NCBI GenBank assembly: GCA_963590525.1 | Contig: CAVAPV010000047.1 | Location: 1 to 19,264 of the forward strand | Length of the DNA: 19,264 nucleotides | Source: W2P13-069 sp963590525 | GTDB taxonomy: Bacteria > Actinomycetota > Coriobacteriia > Coriobacteriales > QAMH01 | Reading direction: 5' to 3' | Shown: positions 1 to 7,682 of the stretch, piece by piece | Numbering within the stretch: the first letter of the stretch is position 1 | Layout of the letters: every line of letters starts with the position of its first letter | Program-made: the position numbers and the translations under genes | The notes under the pieces: generated by a model | What the model saw: only the letters and a program-made list of their open reading frames with translations | Database searches by the model: none | Told to the model about the DNA's origin: nothing

Positions 1-55
1 GCGCACTTGACTGGGGGTCAAGGGGTCGCAGGTTCGAATCCTGTCCACCCGACCA
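1..55 (+). tRNA. tRNA-Pro(GGG), 3' part only (5' end outside window)
   Basis: The anticodon arm is CTTGA (6-10), a 7-nt loop (11-17) and TCAAG (18-22), fully paired. The anticodon is GGG at 13-15, preceded by T12 and followed by G16, as in proline tRNAs. A 5-nt variable loop follows (23-27). The T arm is GCAGG / TTCGAAT / CCTGT (28-44) with one G-U pair. The acceptor 3' strand is CCACCCG (45-51), which would pair with a CGGGTGG 5' end of the kind typical of tRNA-Pro, then discriminator A52 and encoded CCA (53-55). The 5' acceptor strand and most of the D arm lie before the window, so the identity rests on the anticodon and the acceptor sequence. Confidence 0.92.
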
Positions 56-67
56 CGTGCGATTCTA

Positions 68-100
68 GAAGCCGTCCTCTCTGGGCGGTTTCTCTGTTTT
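68..100 (+). terminator. Rho-independent terminator after tRNA-Pro
   Basis: GAAGCCGTCC (68-77) pairs with GGGCGGTTTC (83-92) over 10 bp, two of them G-U, around a 5-nt loop. A T-rich run (93-100) follows. It sits 12 nt after the tRNA CCA and separates the tRNA from the methyltransferase gene. Confidence 0.75.
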
Positions 101-147
101 ATCTGCCGCTGTCGTCTTGTCTGCCCTGTAGTTTGCAAAGGTGAGCT

Positions 148-900
148 GTGAATCCGTACCTCATGTCTGATAAGGACCTCGCAGCAGGCCTGTACCTGGG
201 TAAACCGTCATTTTTAGCAGAATCAACCTTGCTTTTGGAGCGCGCATCTTTGGCCGGACTCAAGGTGCTCTCTATGATCACAACGCCCAAGTTCCCGTTT
301 CCAGACATCGACTCTGACGAACGCATCGTGGTTGACCAAGATGAGTTCGAGCGCTTGTGCGGCTATCCTCAAACCAGAAGCGTTGTGGGGATCGTCGAGC
401 GGCCTGTGTCGGCTCATCTCGACTCTTTGCTCGCAAGCTCAAAGCGCTTGGTTATCGTCGAGGACTCTACAAACGGCGCCAACCTGGCCATGATGTTTCG
501 CATAGCGCAAAGCTTTGGCTTTGACGCGGTGCTCGTTACCCATTCGTGTGCCGATCCTCTCTTTAGGCGATGCGCGCGCATGTCAAAGGGTGCCGTCTTG
601 GATGTCCCCTGGGTGCGCGTTGGGGACCAGAGGGATTGGGCTTGCCAGGTTGTTCCAAAGCTCAAAGAGCACGGGTTTGTGCTGTCGGCTCTTGCCCTTT
701 GCAAAGATTCTGTCTCTTTGGAGAACATGCCCCGTGCAGACAAGCTTGCCTTGATTATGGGCACAGAAGGGGAGGGGCTGATGCCCCAGACGCTTGCCAT
801 GTGCGATGTCATCGTCAAGATCCCCATGCGTCAGGGTGTCGACAGCCTCAACGTTGCCGCTGCGTGCGCAGTCGCGTGCTGGCAGGCTACAAGAAGCTAA
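148..900 (+). CDS. SpoU/TrmH-family (SPOUT) RNA 2'-O-methyltransferase
   Basis: A 250-aa SPOUT methyltransferase, expected to transfer methyl from S-adenosylmethionine to a 2'-hydroxyl in rRNA or tRNA in the cytoplasm. The SpoU motifs are visible in order: motif 1 around residues 104-118 (VEDSTNGANLAMMFR; N112 and R118 kept, but Ala114 where Gly is usual), motif 2 GTEGEGL (205-211), and motif 3 IPMRQGVDSLNVAAA (225-239), which together form the trefoil-knot SAM site. The N-terminal ~90 residues would be the substrate-binding part. The start is GTG 148: an in-frame TGA lies at 142-144 and AAAGGTGAG (137-145) acts as ribosome-binding site; ATG 163 is an alternative. The start of the typical N-terminal segment (the part ending in an Arg-Leu-rich stretch before the 'Y..L' motif) seems missing, so the protein may be slightly short at its N terminus. 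The exact RNA target cannot be told. Confidence 0.88.
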   Translation: MNPYLMSDKDLAAGLYLGKPSFLAESTLLLERASLAGLKVLSMITTPKFPFPDIDSDERIVVDQDEFERLCGYPQTRSVVGIVERPVSAHLDSLLASSKRLVIVEDSTNGANLAMMFRIAQSFGFDAVLVTHSCADPLFRRCARMSKGAVLDVPWVRVGDQRDWACQVVPKLKEHGFVLSALALCKDSVSLENMPRADKLALIMGTEGEGLMPQTLAMCDVIVKIPMRQGVDSLNVAAACAVACWQATRS

Positions 901-959
901 GTTCACCTGCGGCGGTGCTACTATGTTGGCTGCTGTTTTCAAGCTCTACAGGAGGTTTT

Positions 960-1544
960 GTGGAAGGCGCTTTTCTGCTTGCTGTGCAAGCTGTGCGTAT
1001 CGATGGTTTGACACAGGTCATGGCGTTGCTCTCTTCTTTGGGTGTCTCTGGCTTTATATGGGTGGTCTCCGCTTTGCTGCTGTTGATATTTCCCCAGCGT
1101 CGCCAGACCGGTCTCATCTTGCTGATTTCTCTGATCCTGTCTTTTGTCTTATGCACGCTTGTCTCTAATGTCATTGCGCGCCCTTATCCTACGCAAAGCG
1201 TTACCGGGCTTATCGCTGTTGTCGGCGTGAGTCATGCGGGCTACTGCTTTCCGTCGCTTCATGCGGTGTTTTGCGCTGCGGCTGTCACGGTACTGCTCAG
1301 GTCGCAAAGCCCGGCTCTTGGTTCGGCGGGTTTGATCGTTGCCGTCTGCATCTGCTTGGCGCGTCTGTACCTTGGCGTCAACTATCCCTCAGATCTAGTC
1401 GTCGGCGCCGTTTTGGGTTTTGTCATCGGCTTTGCATGCGTCTCGGTGTTCGGCAGGGTGCTAGATGTTGTGGGCACCAACATGCAGCCGCGCCAGCATA
1501 CGCGCAAACAAGTCAACTCAAAGCGCGGGCGTCATTCGCTTTAG
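960..1544 (+). CDS. PAP2-family integral membrane phosphatase-like protein (altered motif 3)
   Basis: A 194-aa hydrophobic protein of the PAP2 (type 2 phosphatidic acid phosphatase) superfamily, whose members dephosphorylate lipid phosphates such as undecaprenyl diphosphate at the membrane. About five membrane segments are visible (roughly residues 27-45, 50-72, 83-93, 100-113, 121-140 and 145-165, some short). Motif 1 is reduced to ...ARPYP (R74, P75), without the usual upstream Lys. Motif 2 is PSLH with H101. Motif 3 reads ARLYLGVNYPSD: R135 and D145 are kept, but the nucleophilic His is Asn141. GTG 960 is chosen because AGGAGG (950-955) stands just upstream and the N terminus then matches the family layout (short amphipathic lead, first helix). 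The open frame runs farther upstream but overlaps the methyltransferase gene. It lies 59 nt after that gene and is probably co-transcribed with it. The substitution leaves catalysis in doubt. Confidence 0.8.
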   Translation: MEGAFLLAVQAVRIDGLTQVMALLSSLGVSGFIWVVSALLLLIFPQRRQTGLILLISLILSFVLCTLVSNVIARPYPTQSVTGLIAVVGVSHAGYCFPSLHAVFCAAAVTVLLRSQSPALGSAGLIVAVCICLARLYLGVNYPSDLVVGAVLGFVIGFACVSVFGRVLDVVGTNMQPRQHTRKQVNSKRGRHSL

Positions 1545-1625
1545 CATTGCGGCAAGTTCTTGCCTCTGTCATTTTTTTGCTGCGCTCTTGTCTTATGCGT
1601 AGGCAGTTATGCATGGGCAACCTTC

Positions 1626-1653
1626 TTTGCTCACCCGCCTATGCGCTTATATT
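1626..1653 (+). promoter_or_regulatory. Possible promoter for pcrA
   Basis: TTTGCT (1626-1631), a 16-bp spacer and TATATT (1648-1653) lie about 64 nt before the pcrA start. The -10 is good and the -35 weak. The remainder of the 172-nt gap 1545-1716 shows only a short GGCAA/TTGCC hairpin (1551-1564) with a distant T-run (1572-1578), which might weakly terminate the PAP2 transcript. Confidence 0.3.
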
Positions 1654-1716
1654 TCGATTTTCGTGTCACGGGTAGCCTGTATTGTTCCAGATCCGTGTTT
1701 CTAGGAGGAATGCTTG

Positions 1717-4050
1717 ATGGTGGATCTCTCTACGCTCAATGTGCGCCAGCATGAAGCTGTCGTCACCACGCAAGGCCCCTTGCTCGTTTTGGCTGGTGCC
1801 GGTAGCGGCAAGACGCGCGTGCTCACTTACCGTATCGCGCACCTCGTGTGCGATCTTGGCGTGATGCCCTGGGAGATCTTGGCTGTGACCTTTACCAACA
1901 AAGCGGCCAAAGAGATGCGGGAGCGTCTTGCCAAGCTTATGCCCCAGGGCGTGAGGGGTATGTGGATCAACACGTTTCACAGCATGTGCGTGCGCATGCT
2001 CAGGACGGATGCTCCTCGCTTGGGTTACACCAAGGACTTCACGATCTACGATGCAGATGATTCAAAGCGTCTCGTCAAAGACATCATGGCCGAGCATGGT
2101 TTTGACACCAAGCGCTATCCAGACGCAGCGGTACGCAGCCGCATCTCTGCCGCAAAAAACGACCTCAAGCTTCCGGCAGATATGCCGCAAAACGATCCCT
2201 TTTCAAAGGTGGTGGCTACCGTCTACAAAACCATGCAGCAACGTCTCAAACGTGCCAATGCCATGGATTTCGACGATTTGCTCCTTAACGTCTATCTGCT
2301 GTTCAAAGACAACCCGGATATCGTAAACGCTTACGGCTCGAGGTTTCGCTATATCTTGGTCGATGAGTATCAAGACACCAACGGCGCCCAGTATGCCATC
2401 ACCAAGATGCTCGCCAAGGTGTCCGGCAACCTCATGGTCGTAGGCGACGACGATCAAAGCATCTATAGCTGGCGCGGTGCAGATATCCGCAACATCTTGG
2501 ATTTCGAGCGCGATTGGCCCGACGCCAAGACCGTCAAGCTCGAGCAAAACTACCGTTCTAGCGGCAATATCTTGGCTGCAGCCAATGCAGTTATCGCCAA
2601 CAACTCGTCTCGCAAGTTAAAGCGCTTGTTTACCGACAGCCCGGATGGCGATAAGATCCGCCTTTATCTTGCCGCAGATGAGCGCGACGAGGGACGTTGG
2701 ATTGCCGGCCAGATAGAAAAGCTTCACGACAAGGGCACGAGCTACAACGACATGGCGCTCTTTTACAGAACCAACGCTCAGTCCCGTACGCTCGAGGATA
2801 TGTTCTTGCGCGCCGGTGTCCCGTATCAGATCGTTGGCGGTACGAGGTTTTTCGATCGCATGGAGATTCGCGACTGCATGGCCTATCTCAAGCTCGTGGT
2901 AAACCCGTCAGACGACATCTCTGCTATGCGCGTTATCAACACGCCGCGCCGCGGCATCGGCAAGACAACCGTGGAGCGCATCCAGCATACGGCAAACATC
3001 CGCGACATCTCCTTTTTGGAGGCCTGTCGCTCAGAGGCGGCAGATCCTGCCTGCCGTGCCAACACGCGCAGATCGCTTGAGTCTTTTTTGGCTGTTATCG
3101 ACCAGTGCCGCCGCTATTCTGGCGAGCTTGACCGCGTGGTCGATATGATCATAGAGAGCACCGGCCTCGTTGCCGCTCTTGCGGCCCAACGCACAGAGGA
3201 GGCGGATACTCGTATAGAGAACATAAAGGAGTTTTTAAGCGTCGTTCAAGAATACGTCGAGACGCATCCCGTCATCGTAGAAGACGAGCTTGGGCAGGAT
3301 GCGGTGCAAGTCTTAGAGCAAGGGCAGCAGCTTGATGCGCGTGAGCCTACGCTTGCAGACTTCATGGAATGGCTGTCTTTGCGCAGCGATCTTGATGCGG
3401 TGCAAGACTCTACAGAGATGGTCACCCTCATGACTGTGCACAGTGCAAAGGGCCTCGAGTTTGACGTGGTCTTTGTCGCAGGCATGGAAGAGAGCATCTT
3501 CCCTCACAGCAACTCCGTCCAAGAACACGGTGTAGAAGAGGAACGCCGTCTGGCATACGTTGCCATCACTCGCGCCAGAAAGAAGCTCTATCTTACTCAC
3601 GCCCAGACACGCCGCCTTTTTGGCCAGCCGCAGGCAAATCCCCGAAGCCGCTTTGTCAACGAGATTCCAAAGGAGCTCTTGGATGCAGATGGCATCGGCA
3701 GTCGTGGCATCACCGGTACCGGTTGGGAAAAGCGCGGAGACCGTCACAGCACCTATGGAAGCGGACGCGGTCAAGACATGTACGGCGGTCGCGTCTACGG
3801 CAAGGGCTCGGCTTCTTCTCAAGACAAGCAAACCTCGCGCAGCGCTGTCAGCTCGCGTTTTGCCAAGGGTTCGTCTGACGCCGCGGCATCCGATGTTGTC
3901 TTTGCCGTGGGGGACACCGTTGACCACAAGACCTTTGGCATCGGCCAGGTGGTTGCCATAGAGGGCGACAAGCTTTCCATCTACTTTGCAAAATCCGGTC
4001 AGACCAAAAAGCTTCTCAAAGGTTACGCGCCTATCGTCAAGGTGAACTAG
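1717..4050 (+). CDS. pcrA: ATP-dependent DNA helicase PcrA/UvrD (superfamily 1A)
   Basis: A 777-aa 3'-5' SF1 helicase that works in nucleotide excision repair, replication restart and removal of proteins (including RecA and RNA polymerase) from DNA. Visible motifs: Q-motif LNVRQHEAV (7-15), Walker A GAGSGKT (27-33), Walker B DEYQDTN (216-222), motif III GDDDQSIYSWRGAD, motif IV QNYRSS, motif V TVHSAKGLEFD, motif VI RRLAYVAITRARK. After ~residue 650 comes a Gly/Ser/Lys-rich linker, then a C-terminal Tudor-like domain (GDTVDHKTFGIGQVV ... GYAPIVKV) as in PcrA, where it contacts RNA polymerase. The presence of this domain favours PcrA over RecB- or Rep-like relatives. The start is ATG 1717 with AGGAGG at 1703-1708, 8 nt upstream; the adjacent TTG 1714 is less well spaced. 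It seems to be transcribed on its own. No LexA box is visible upstream. Confidence 0.96.
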   Translation: MVDLSTLNVRQHEAVVTTQGPLLVLAGAGSGKTRVLTYRIAHLVCDLGVMPWEILAVTFTNKAAKEMRERLAKLMPQGVRGMWINTFHSMCVRMLRTDAPRLGYTKDFTIYDADDSKRLVKDIMAEHGFDTKRYPDAAVRSRISAAKNDLKLPADMPQNDPFSKVVATVYKTMQQRLKRANAMDFDDLLLNVYLLFKDNPDIVNAYGSRFRYILVDEYQDTNGAQYAITKMLAKVSGNLMVVGDDDQSIYSWRGADIRNILDFERDWPDAKTVKLEQNYRSSGNILAAANAVIANNSSRKLKRLFTDSPDGDKIRLYLAADERDEGRWIAGQIEKLHDKGTSYNDMALFYRTNAQSRTLEDMFLRAGVPYQIVGGTRFFDRMEIRDCMAYLKLVVNPSDDISAMRVINTPRRGIGKTTVERIQHTANIRDISFLEACRSEAADPACRANTRRSLESFLAVIDQCRRYSGELDRVVDMIIESTGLVAALAAQRTEEADTRIENIKEFLSVVQEYVETHPVIVEDELGQDAVQVLEQGQQLDAREPTLADFMEWLSLRSDLDAVQDSTEMVTLMTVHSAKGLEFDVVFVAGMEESIFPHSNSVQEHGVEEERRLAYVAITRARKKLYLTHAQTRRLFGQPQANPRSRFVNEIPKELLDADGIGSRGITGTGWEKRGDRHSTYGSGRGQDMYGGRVYGKGSASSQDKQTSRSAVSSRFAKGSSDAAASDVVFAVGDTVDHKTFGIGQVVAIEGDKLSIYFAKSGQTKKLLKGYAPIVKVN

Positions 4051-4136
4051 GCGCAGCATATGTCGTTTGGCCTGCGCAATAGTGCCGTATGCATCTGCGT
4101 TGACTTGGTGTCAAGAAGCTTTTTGCGCGACTTGGT

Positions 4137-4142
4137 TATAAT
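4137..4142 (+). promoter_or_regulatory. -10 element of the ppaC promoter
   Basis: A perfect TATAAT, 34 nt before the ppaC start. No good -35 is found 16-18 nt upstream; a TTGACT at 4100-4105 is too far (31 nt). That TTGAC pairs with GTCAA (4110-4114) in a small hairpin followed by CTTTTT, a weak terminator candidate for pcrA. Confidence 0.5.
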
Positions 4143-4176
4143 CGGCGAGTTTTATTGAATATCAGGAGGATCAAAC

Positions 4177-5106
4177 ATGTCGCAGATTTATGTCGTGGGT
4201 CACAAGAACCCGGACAACGACTCCATCATGGCCGCTTACACATGGGCAAACCTCAAGAACATGATGGACCCGGATAACGAGTACCTTCCCGTCCGATTGG
4301 GCCCGCTTCCTGCAGAGTCCCAGATGATCTTCGACGAGTACGGCATCACCGATGGCGTCGCAGCTATCGAGTCCGTTCAAGAGGGCGATAAGGTTTACCT
4401 GGTTGACCACAACGAGCTTGGCCAGGCTGTTGACGGGCTGGATAAAGCCGAGGTTGTGGGCGTGGTTGACCACCACCGCATCGCAGATATGCAAACCGCC
4501 GCTCCCATCGAATTTCTCAACATGCCGGTTGGCTCTACGACCTCTATCATCACCTGGGTCTACGATCTGTGCGGCATAGAGATCCAAGACGACATCGCGG
4601 CCTGCCTGCTTTCTGCCATGCTCACCGATACCGTGATCATGAAGTCTCCCACTTGCACCAGCTACGATGTCGAGCGCATCGAGCGCCTTGCCGCTCAGCT
4701 GGGTGTTGACCCCGTCGAGTTTGGCATGAAGATCTTCAAGTCCCGTGGTGGCGATGAGGACGTCACGGTAGAGGAGATCTGCAGCCGCGACTCCAAGGAG
4801 TTCAACTTTGCCGGCCGCAAGGTCTGGGTTGCCCAGTACGAGACCGTGGACCTTGCCGGTATGCGCGACAGGATCCCCCAGATCGCCTCTCAGGTCAAAA
4901 AGATCCAAGAAGAGGGTTCCTACGACGCCGCTCTCATGCTTTTGACCGATATCATCGTCGAGGGTTCCGAGTTCGTCGCTGCAGGTGATGTCGCCTTCAT
5001 CGAGGGTGGGTTCAACATCAGCTTTGCCGATGGCTCCGTGTGGATGCCCGGCGTGCTGTCGCGCAAGAAGCAGGTCGCCGCTGTCTTGGCCGATTACGCC
5101 GGTTAA
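4177..5106 (+). CDS. ppaC: Manganese-dependent inorganic pyrophosphatase (family II, DHH superfamily)
   Basis: A 309-aa cytoplasmic enzyme that hydrolyses pyrophosphate to two phosphates, driving biosynthetic reactions such as tRNA charging. Family II hallmarks are all present: GHKNPDNDS (residues 8-16; metal ligands H9, D13, D15), DHNE (77-80), the DHH motif (98-100), the LTDT region with D151, and the C-terminal substrate-binding SRKKQ (295-299). There are no CBS or DRTGG inserts, so this is the short, non-regulated form (~310 aa is usual). ATG 4177 has an ideal AGGAGG at 4164-4169. The first of three genes on this strand (ppaC, nhaA, mscS); a 63-nt gap with a hairpin follows it. Confidence 0.97.
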   Translation: MSQIYVVGHKNPDNDSIMAAYTWANLKNMMDPDNEYLPVRLGPLPAESQMIFDEYGITDGVAAIESVQEGDKVYLVDHNELGQAVDGLDKAEVVGVVDHHRIADMQTAAPIEFLNMPVGSTTSIITWVYDLCGIEIQDDIAACLLSAMLTDTVIMKSPTCTSYDVERIERLAAQLGVDPVEFGMKIFKSRGGDEDVTVEEICSRDSKEFNFAGRKVWVAQYETVDLAGMRDRIPQIASQVKKIQEEGSYDAALMLLTDIIVEGSEFVAAGDVAFIEGGFNISFADGSVWMPGVLSRKKQVAAVLADYAG

Positions 5107-5117
5107 TTAGTTTTGAT

Positions 5118-5153
5118 GCAGCCTTGACGCTTAGCGCCGGGCTGCTTTACTAC
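5118..5153 (+). promoter_or_regulatory. Hairpin and promoter-like sequence between ppaC and nhaA
   Basis: GCAGCC (5118-5123) pairs with GGCTGC (5140-5145), with a short inner CGC/GCG stem, followed by only three Ts: a weak terminator or attenuator. The same stretch holds TTGACG (5124-5129) and, 18 nt on, TACTAC (5148-5153), which could be a promoter for nhaA-mscS. The overlap of the two makes either reading uncertain. Confidence 0.35.
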
Positions 5154-5169
5154 CTAGGGGTTTAAAAGC

Positions 5170-6783
5170 ATGAGTTTCGCTAACAACAACAACCTGATCT
5201 ACGCGCAAGCCGAGCGCGATGCTCGCCGCCGCAGCTTGTTTGACCGTTTGAGCTCTGTCGAGACGCTCGGCTCCATCATCATGGTCATTGCCGCTGTCGT
5301 GGCTATCATCTTGGCAAACACCCCTGCCTTCGAGCATTACGAGGCCTTTCTCAACTTCAAACTGGGTCTTACGGTAGACGGCTTTGGCTTCAACGACTTC
5401 TTCATCGGCTTCACGATCGAGGAATGGGTCAACGATGTCTTGATGACCTTGTTCTTCTTGGTCGTTGGCATGGAGATCAAATACGAGCTCTTTGTAGGCG
5501 AGCTCAAAGACATCAAGGCGGCGCTGCTTCCCATCATCGCGGCTTGCGGCGGCGTCATGGTCCCCATCATCATCTACTCCATCTTCAACTTTGGCGGAGA
5601 GCATGCCAAGGGCTTTGGCATCCCCATGGCAACCGATATCGCTTTTGCCATCGGCGTTTTGACTTTGGTGGGCAAGGGCATCCCCAAGGGTCTGAGCGTC
5701 TTTTTGAAGACGCTTGCCATTGCAGACGACATCATGGCGATCGTCGTCATCGCTCTGTTTTACGGCCAATCCCCTGATCCGTTTTGGATCATCATGTCCG
5801 GTCTTGTCGTCTGCGTGCTCATGGCCTGCAACAAGATGGGCGTCTACTCCACTAAGCCCTACATCTTCTTGGGCATCGTCTTGTGGTTCTTTGTCTTCTT
5901 CTCCGGCATCGAATGCACTATCGCAGGCGTTATCTTGGCCTTCACCATTCCCACCAAGGCCGAGGTCAACCCCCGCGTCTTTGGCAAGTGGACTATCGCC
6001 AAGGTGCTCGAGGCCCGCGACCGCTATATTCCCGGCGAGCCCATGCTCGCTCAAAGCGAATACACCGACCGCGTCTATATGATCCATGAGATCTCTCGTC
6101 GCGTAGAACCCACCCTGTCACGCTTGGAGCGCAAGATCTCTCCTTGGTCTAACTACTTCATCTTGCCTGTCTTTGCCTTCTGCAACGCCGGTGTGCGTCT
6201 GGCAGGCGTGGACCTTGCAGCTATCGTTGTCGACCCGGTTGTCTTGGGCGTTTTCTTTGGCCTGTTTATCGGCAAGCCCATCGGCATCTTCTTGGCGAGC
6301 TTCATCTCTGTCAACGCTCTCAAGCTGCCCATGCCCACCAACTGCGCTTGGAGGCACATGCTTGGAGCCGGCATGCTGGGCGGCATCGGTTTCACGATGT
6401 CCATCTACGTTGCCAATCTGTCCTTCTTTGGTGCCGGTAGCGACGAGGTCACGATGATGGCCAAGGCTGCTATCTTGTGTGCGTCCATTGTCTCTGGCAT
6501 CGTGGGCGTGTCCTATCTCAAGGTCATCCTCGCGCGCGATCTCAAGCGCGGCCAAAAGCTCGACGACACAGAGACCATCCAAGAAGAGATTCGCGATGAC
6601 GCAAAGGTCCTCAAAGAGATCTCCAAGACCGCAACCGATACCCAGATGGGCGAGGGCGAGCATCTCATTCTCACCGACTTCATGGGCCAGGTTTCTGACG
6701 AGGAGCTGCGCGATGCCTTCGAGCGCGTTATCAACGAGGGCGACGTCTATATCTCTCCTGCAGATAAGAAGAGCGTAAAGTAA
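5170..6783 (+). CDS. nhaA: Na+/H+ antiporter NhaA with long hydrophilic C-terminal tail
   Basis: A 537-aa inner-membrane antiporter exchanging Na+ for H+, used for sodium and pH homeostasis. NhaA signatures: VVGMEIKYEL (98-107), ATDIAFAIGVL (154-164, D155), LAIADDIMAI (182-191, D186 and D187, equivalent to the ion-binding Asp163/Asp164 of E. coli), LFIGKPIGI (365-373, K369 = Lys300) and GGIGFTMSI (404-412). E. coli has SGVHATLAGV where this protein has SGIECTIAGV, so Glu248 replaces the pH-sensor His225. Family members are mostly 380-440 aa; here there is a long loop (~262-328) and a charged tail from ~455 to the end (about 80 residues, Glu/Asp/Lys-rich). ATG 5170 has a modest TAGGGG site. 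Its stop codon directly abuts the mscS start codon. Confidence 0.95.
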   Translation: MSFANNNNLIYAQAERDARRRSLFDRLSSVETLGSIIMVIAAVVAIILANTPAFEHYEAFLNFKLGLTVDGFGFNDFFIGFTIEEWVNDVLMTLFFLVVGMEIKYELFVGELKDIKAALLPIIAACGGVMVPIIIYSIFNFGGEHAKGFGIPMATDIAFAIGVLTLVGKGIPKGLSVFLKTLAIADDIMAIVVIALFYGQSPDPFWIIMSGLVVCVLMACNKMGVYSTKPYIFLGIVLWFFVFFSGIECTIAGVILAFTIPTKAEVNPRVFGKWTIAKVLEARDRYIPGEPMLAQSEYTDRVYMIHEISRRVEPTLSRLERKISPWSNYFILPVFAFCNAGVRLAGVDLAAIVVDPVVLGVFFGLFIGKPIGIFLASFISVNALKLPMPTNCAWRHMLGAGMLGGIGFTMSIYVANLSFFGAGSDEVTMMAKAAILCASIVSGIVGVSYLKVILARDLKRGQKLDDTETIQEEIRDDAKVLKEISKTATDTQMGEGEHLILTDFMGQVSDEELRDAFERVINEGDVYISPADKKSVK

Positions 6784-7587
6784 ATGGAGCAGATAGAAGA
6801 CTCGATCGAATCATCGACCGCGTTTTTGAGCGGCGGTTATGCAAGCGTCATCATATCCGCCGCAGTTATCTTGCTCGTCACCTTCTTGGTGGCAGAGCTT
6901 GCCGTCAAAGCCGTTTGCAGGGCTTATCACATCGGCAGCGACGGCGACAAAGCCGCATCGATCCTCGTGTGGGGCGTTCGTATTGCCGTATGGGCTGTTG
7001 GTGCCTACATGCTGTGCAAGAACTGCTTCAATATCGACCTCTCCGTTGTTGTCGGTGCGTTGGGCGTTGGCGGCTTGGCTTTGTCATTGGGCTTGCAGGA
7101 CACGGTTAAAAACGTGCTCGGCGGTGCGCAGATCACCTTCAACAAGGAGTTTGGCATCGGCGACTGGATCAAGCTGGGCGGAATCGAGGGCGTGGTTAAA
7201 GACATCAACTTGCGCTACACCACGATCGAAGACGACATCGCCCAGACCCATCTCGTGCCCAACAGCGTTATCAACTCCTCTACGGTCACACGTATGCCCG
7301 AGTTCTATCGTGTGCCGCTCGTTTTGACCATGTCGCGCAACATAGAGCTCGCCAGTGTAGAGAAGGTTGTCTGCGATCTTGCAGATAAAGCGCTCGATGC
7401 TGCAGATATGCGCTACGAGTCCAAGCCCTCTCTTCTTGTCGAGGCTGGCGTGGGTGCTGCCGGTGTCGAGGCCACTCTCGTCGTGTTCTCCAGATGGGAG
7501 TTTTCCGGCGCTCAGGTCAAATCGACTGTTTTGCCGCCCGTTATCGAGTACCTGCAGCAAAACGATCTCATCGGTCGCATCGACTAG
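6784..7587 (+). CDS. MscS-family small-conductance mechanosensitive channel
   Basis: A 267-aa membrane channel protein, expected to form a heptamer that opens under membrane tension and releases solutes during hypo-osmotic shock. Predicted segments: TM1 about 18-45, TM2 60-79, and the pore-lining Gly/Ala-rich TM3 about 85-118 (VVVGALGVGGLALSLGLQD...NVLGG). The conserved MscS beta-domain begins with ITFNKEFGIGDWIKLGGIEG (117-136), followed by the LVPNSVI motif. The length is close to E. coli MscS (286 aa). ATG 6784 comes immediately after the nhaA stop with no clear ribosome-binding site, so translation is probably coupled to nhaA. It is ended by the hairpin at 7610-7648. The pairing with an antiporter points to osmotic/ionic balance. 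Confidence 0.92.
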   Translation: MEQIEDSIESSTAFLSGGYASVIISAAVILLVTFLVAELAVKAVCRAYHIGSDGDKAASILVWGVRIAVWAVGAYMLCKNCFNIDLSVVVGALGVGGLALSLGLQDTVKNVLGGAQITFNKEFGIGDWIKLGGIEGVVKDINLRYTTIEDDIAQTHLVPNSVINSSTVTRMPEFYRVPLVLTMSRNIELASVEKVVCDLADKALDAADMRYESKPSLLVEAGVGAAGVEATLVVFSRWEFSGAQVKSTVLPPVIEYLQQNDLIGRID

Positions 7588-7609
7588 CTTTTGCATATCG
7601 CCTGTTCTT

Positions 7610-7648
7610 AAAACGCGCTTGCTGCAAGAGGTAGGCGCGTTTTGTTTT
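7610..7648 (+). terminator. Rho-independent terminator after mscS
   Basis: AAAACGCGC (7610-7618) pairs perfectly with GCGCGTTTT (7635-7643) around a 16-nt loop; the arm runs into GTTTT (7644-7648). It lies 22 nt after the mscS stop and closes the ppaC-nhaA-mscS unit. Confidence 0.85.
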
Positions 7649-7682
7649 GCCCGCGGCCTGTATTTAACCTCCGTCTAACTTG

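Noticed and set aside
1560..1754. 64-codon frame between the PAP2 gene and pcrA
   Set aside because: TTG start without a ribosome-binding site and overlap with the pcrA start; the region reads better as leader and promoter.
4100..4142. Full -35/-10 promoter TTGACT ... TATAAT ahead of ppaC
   Set aside because: The spacing is 31 nt, far outside the usual 16-18, so only the -10 is kept as a feature.
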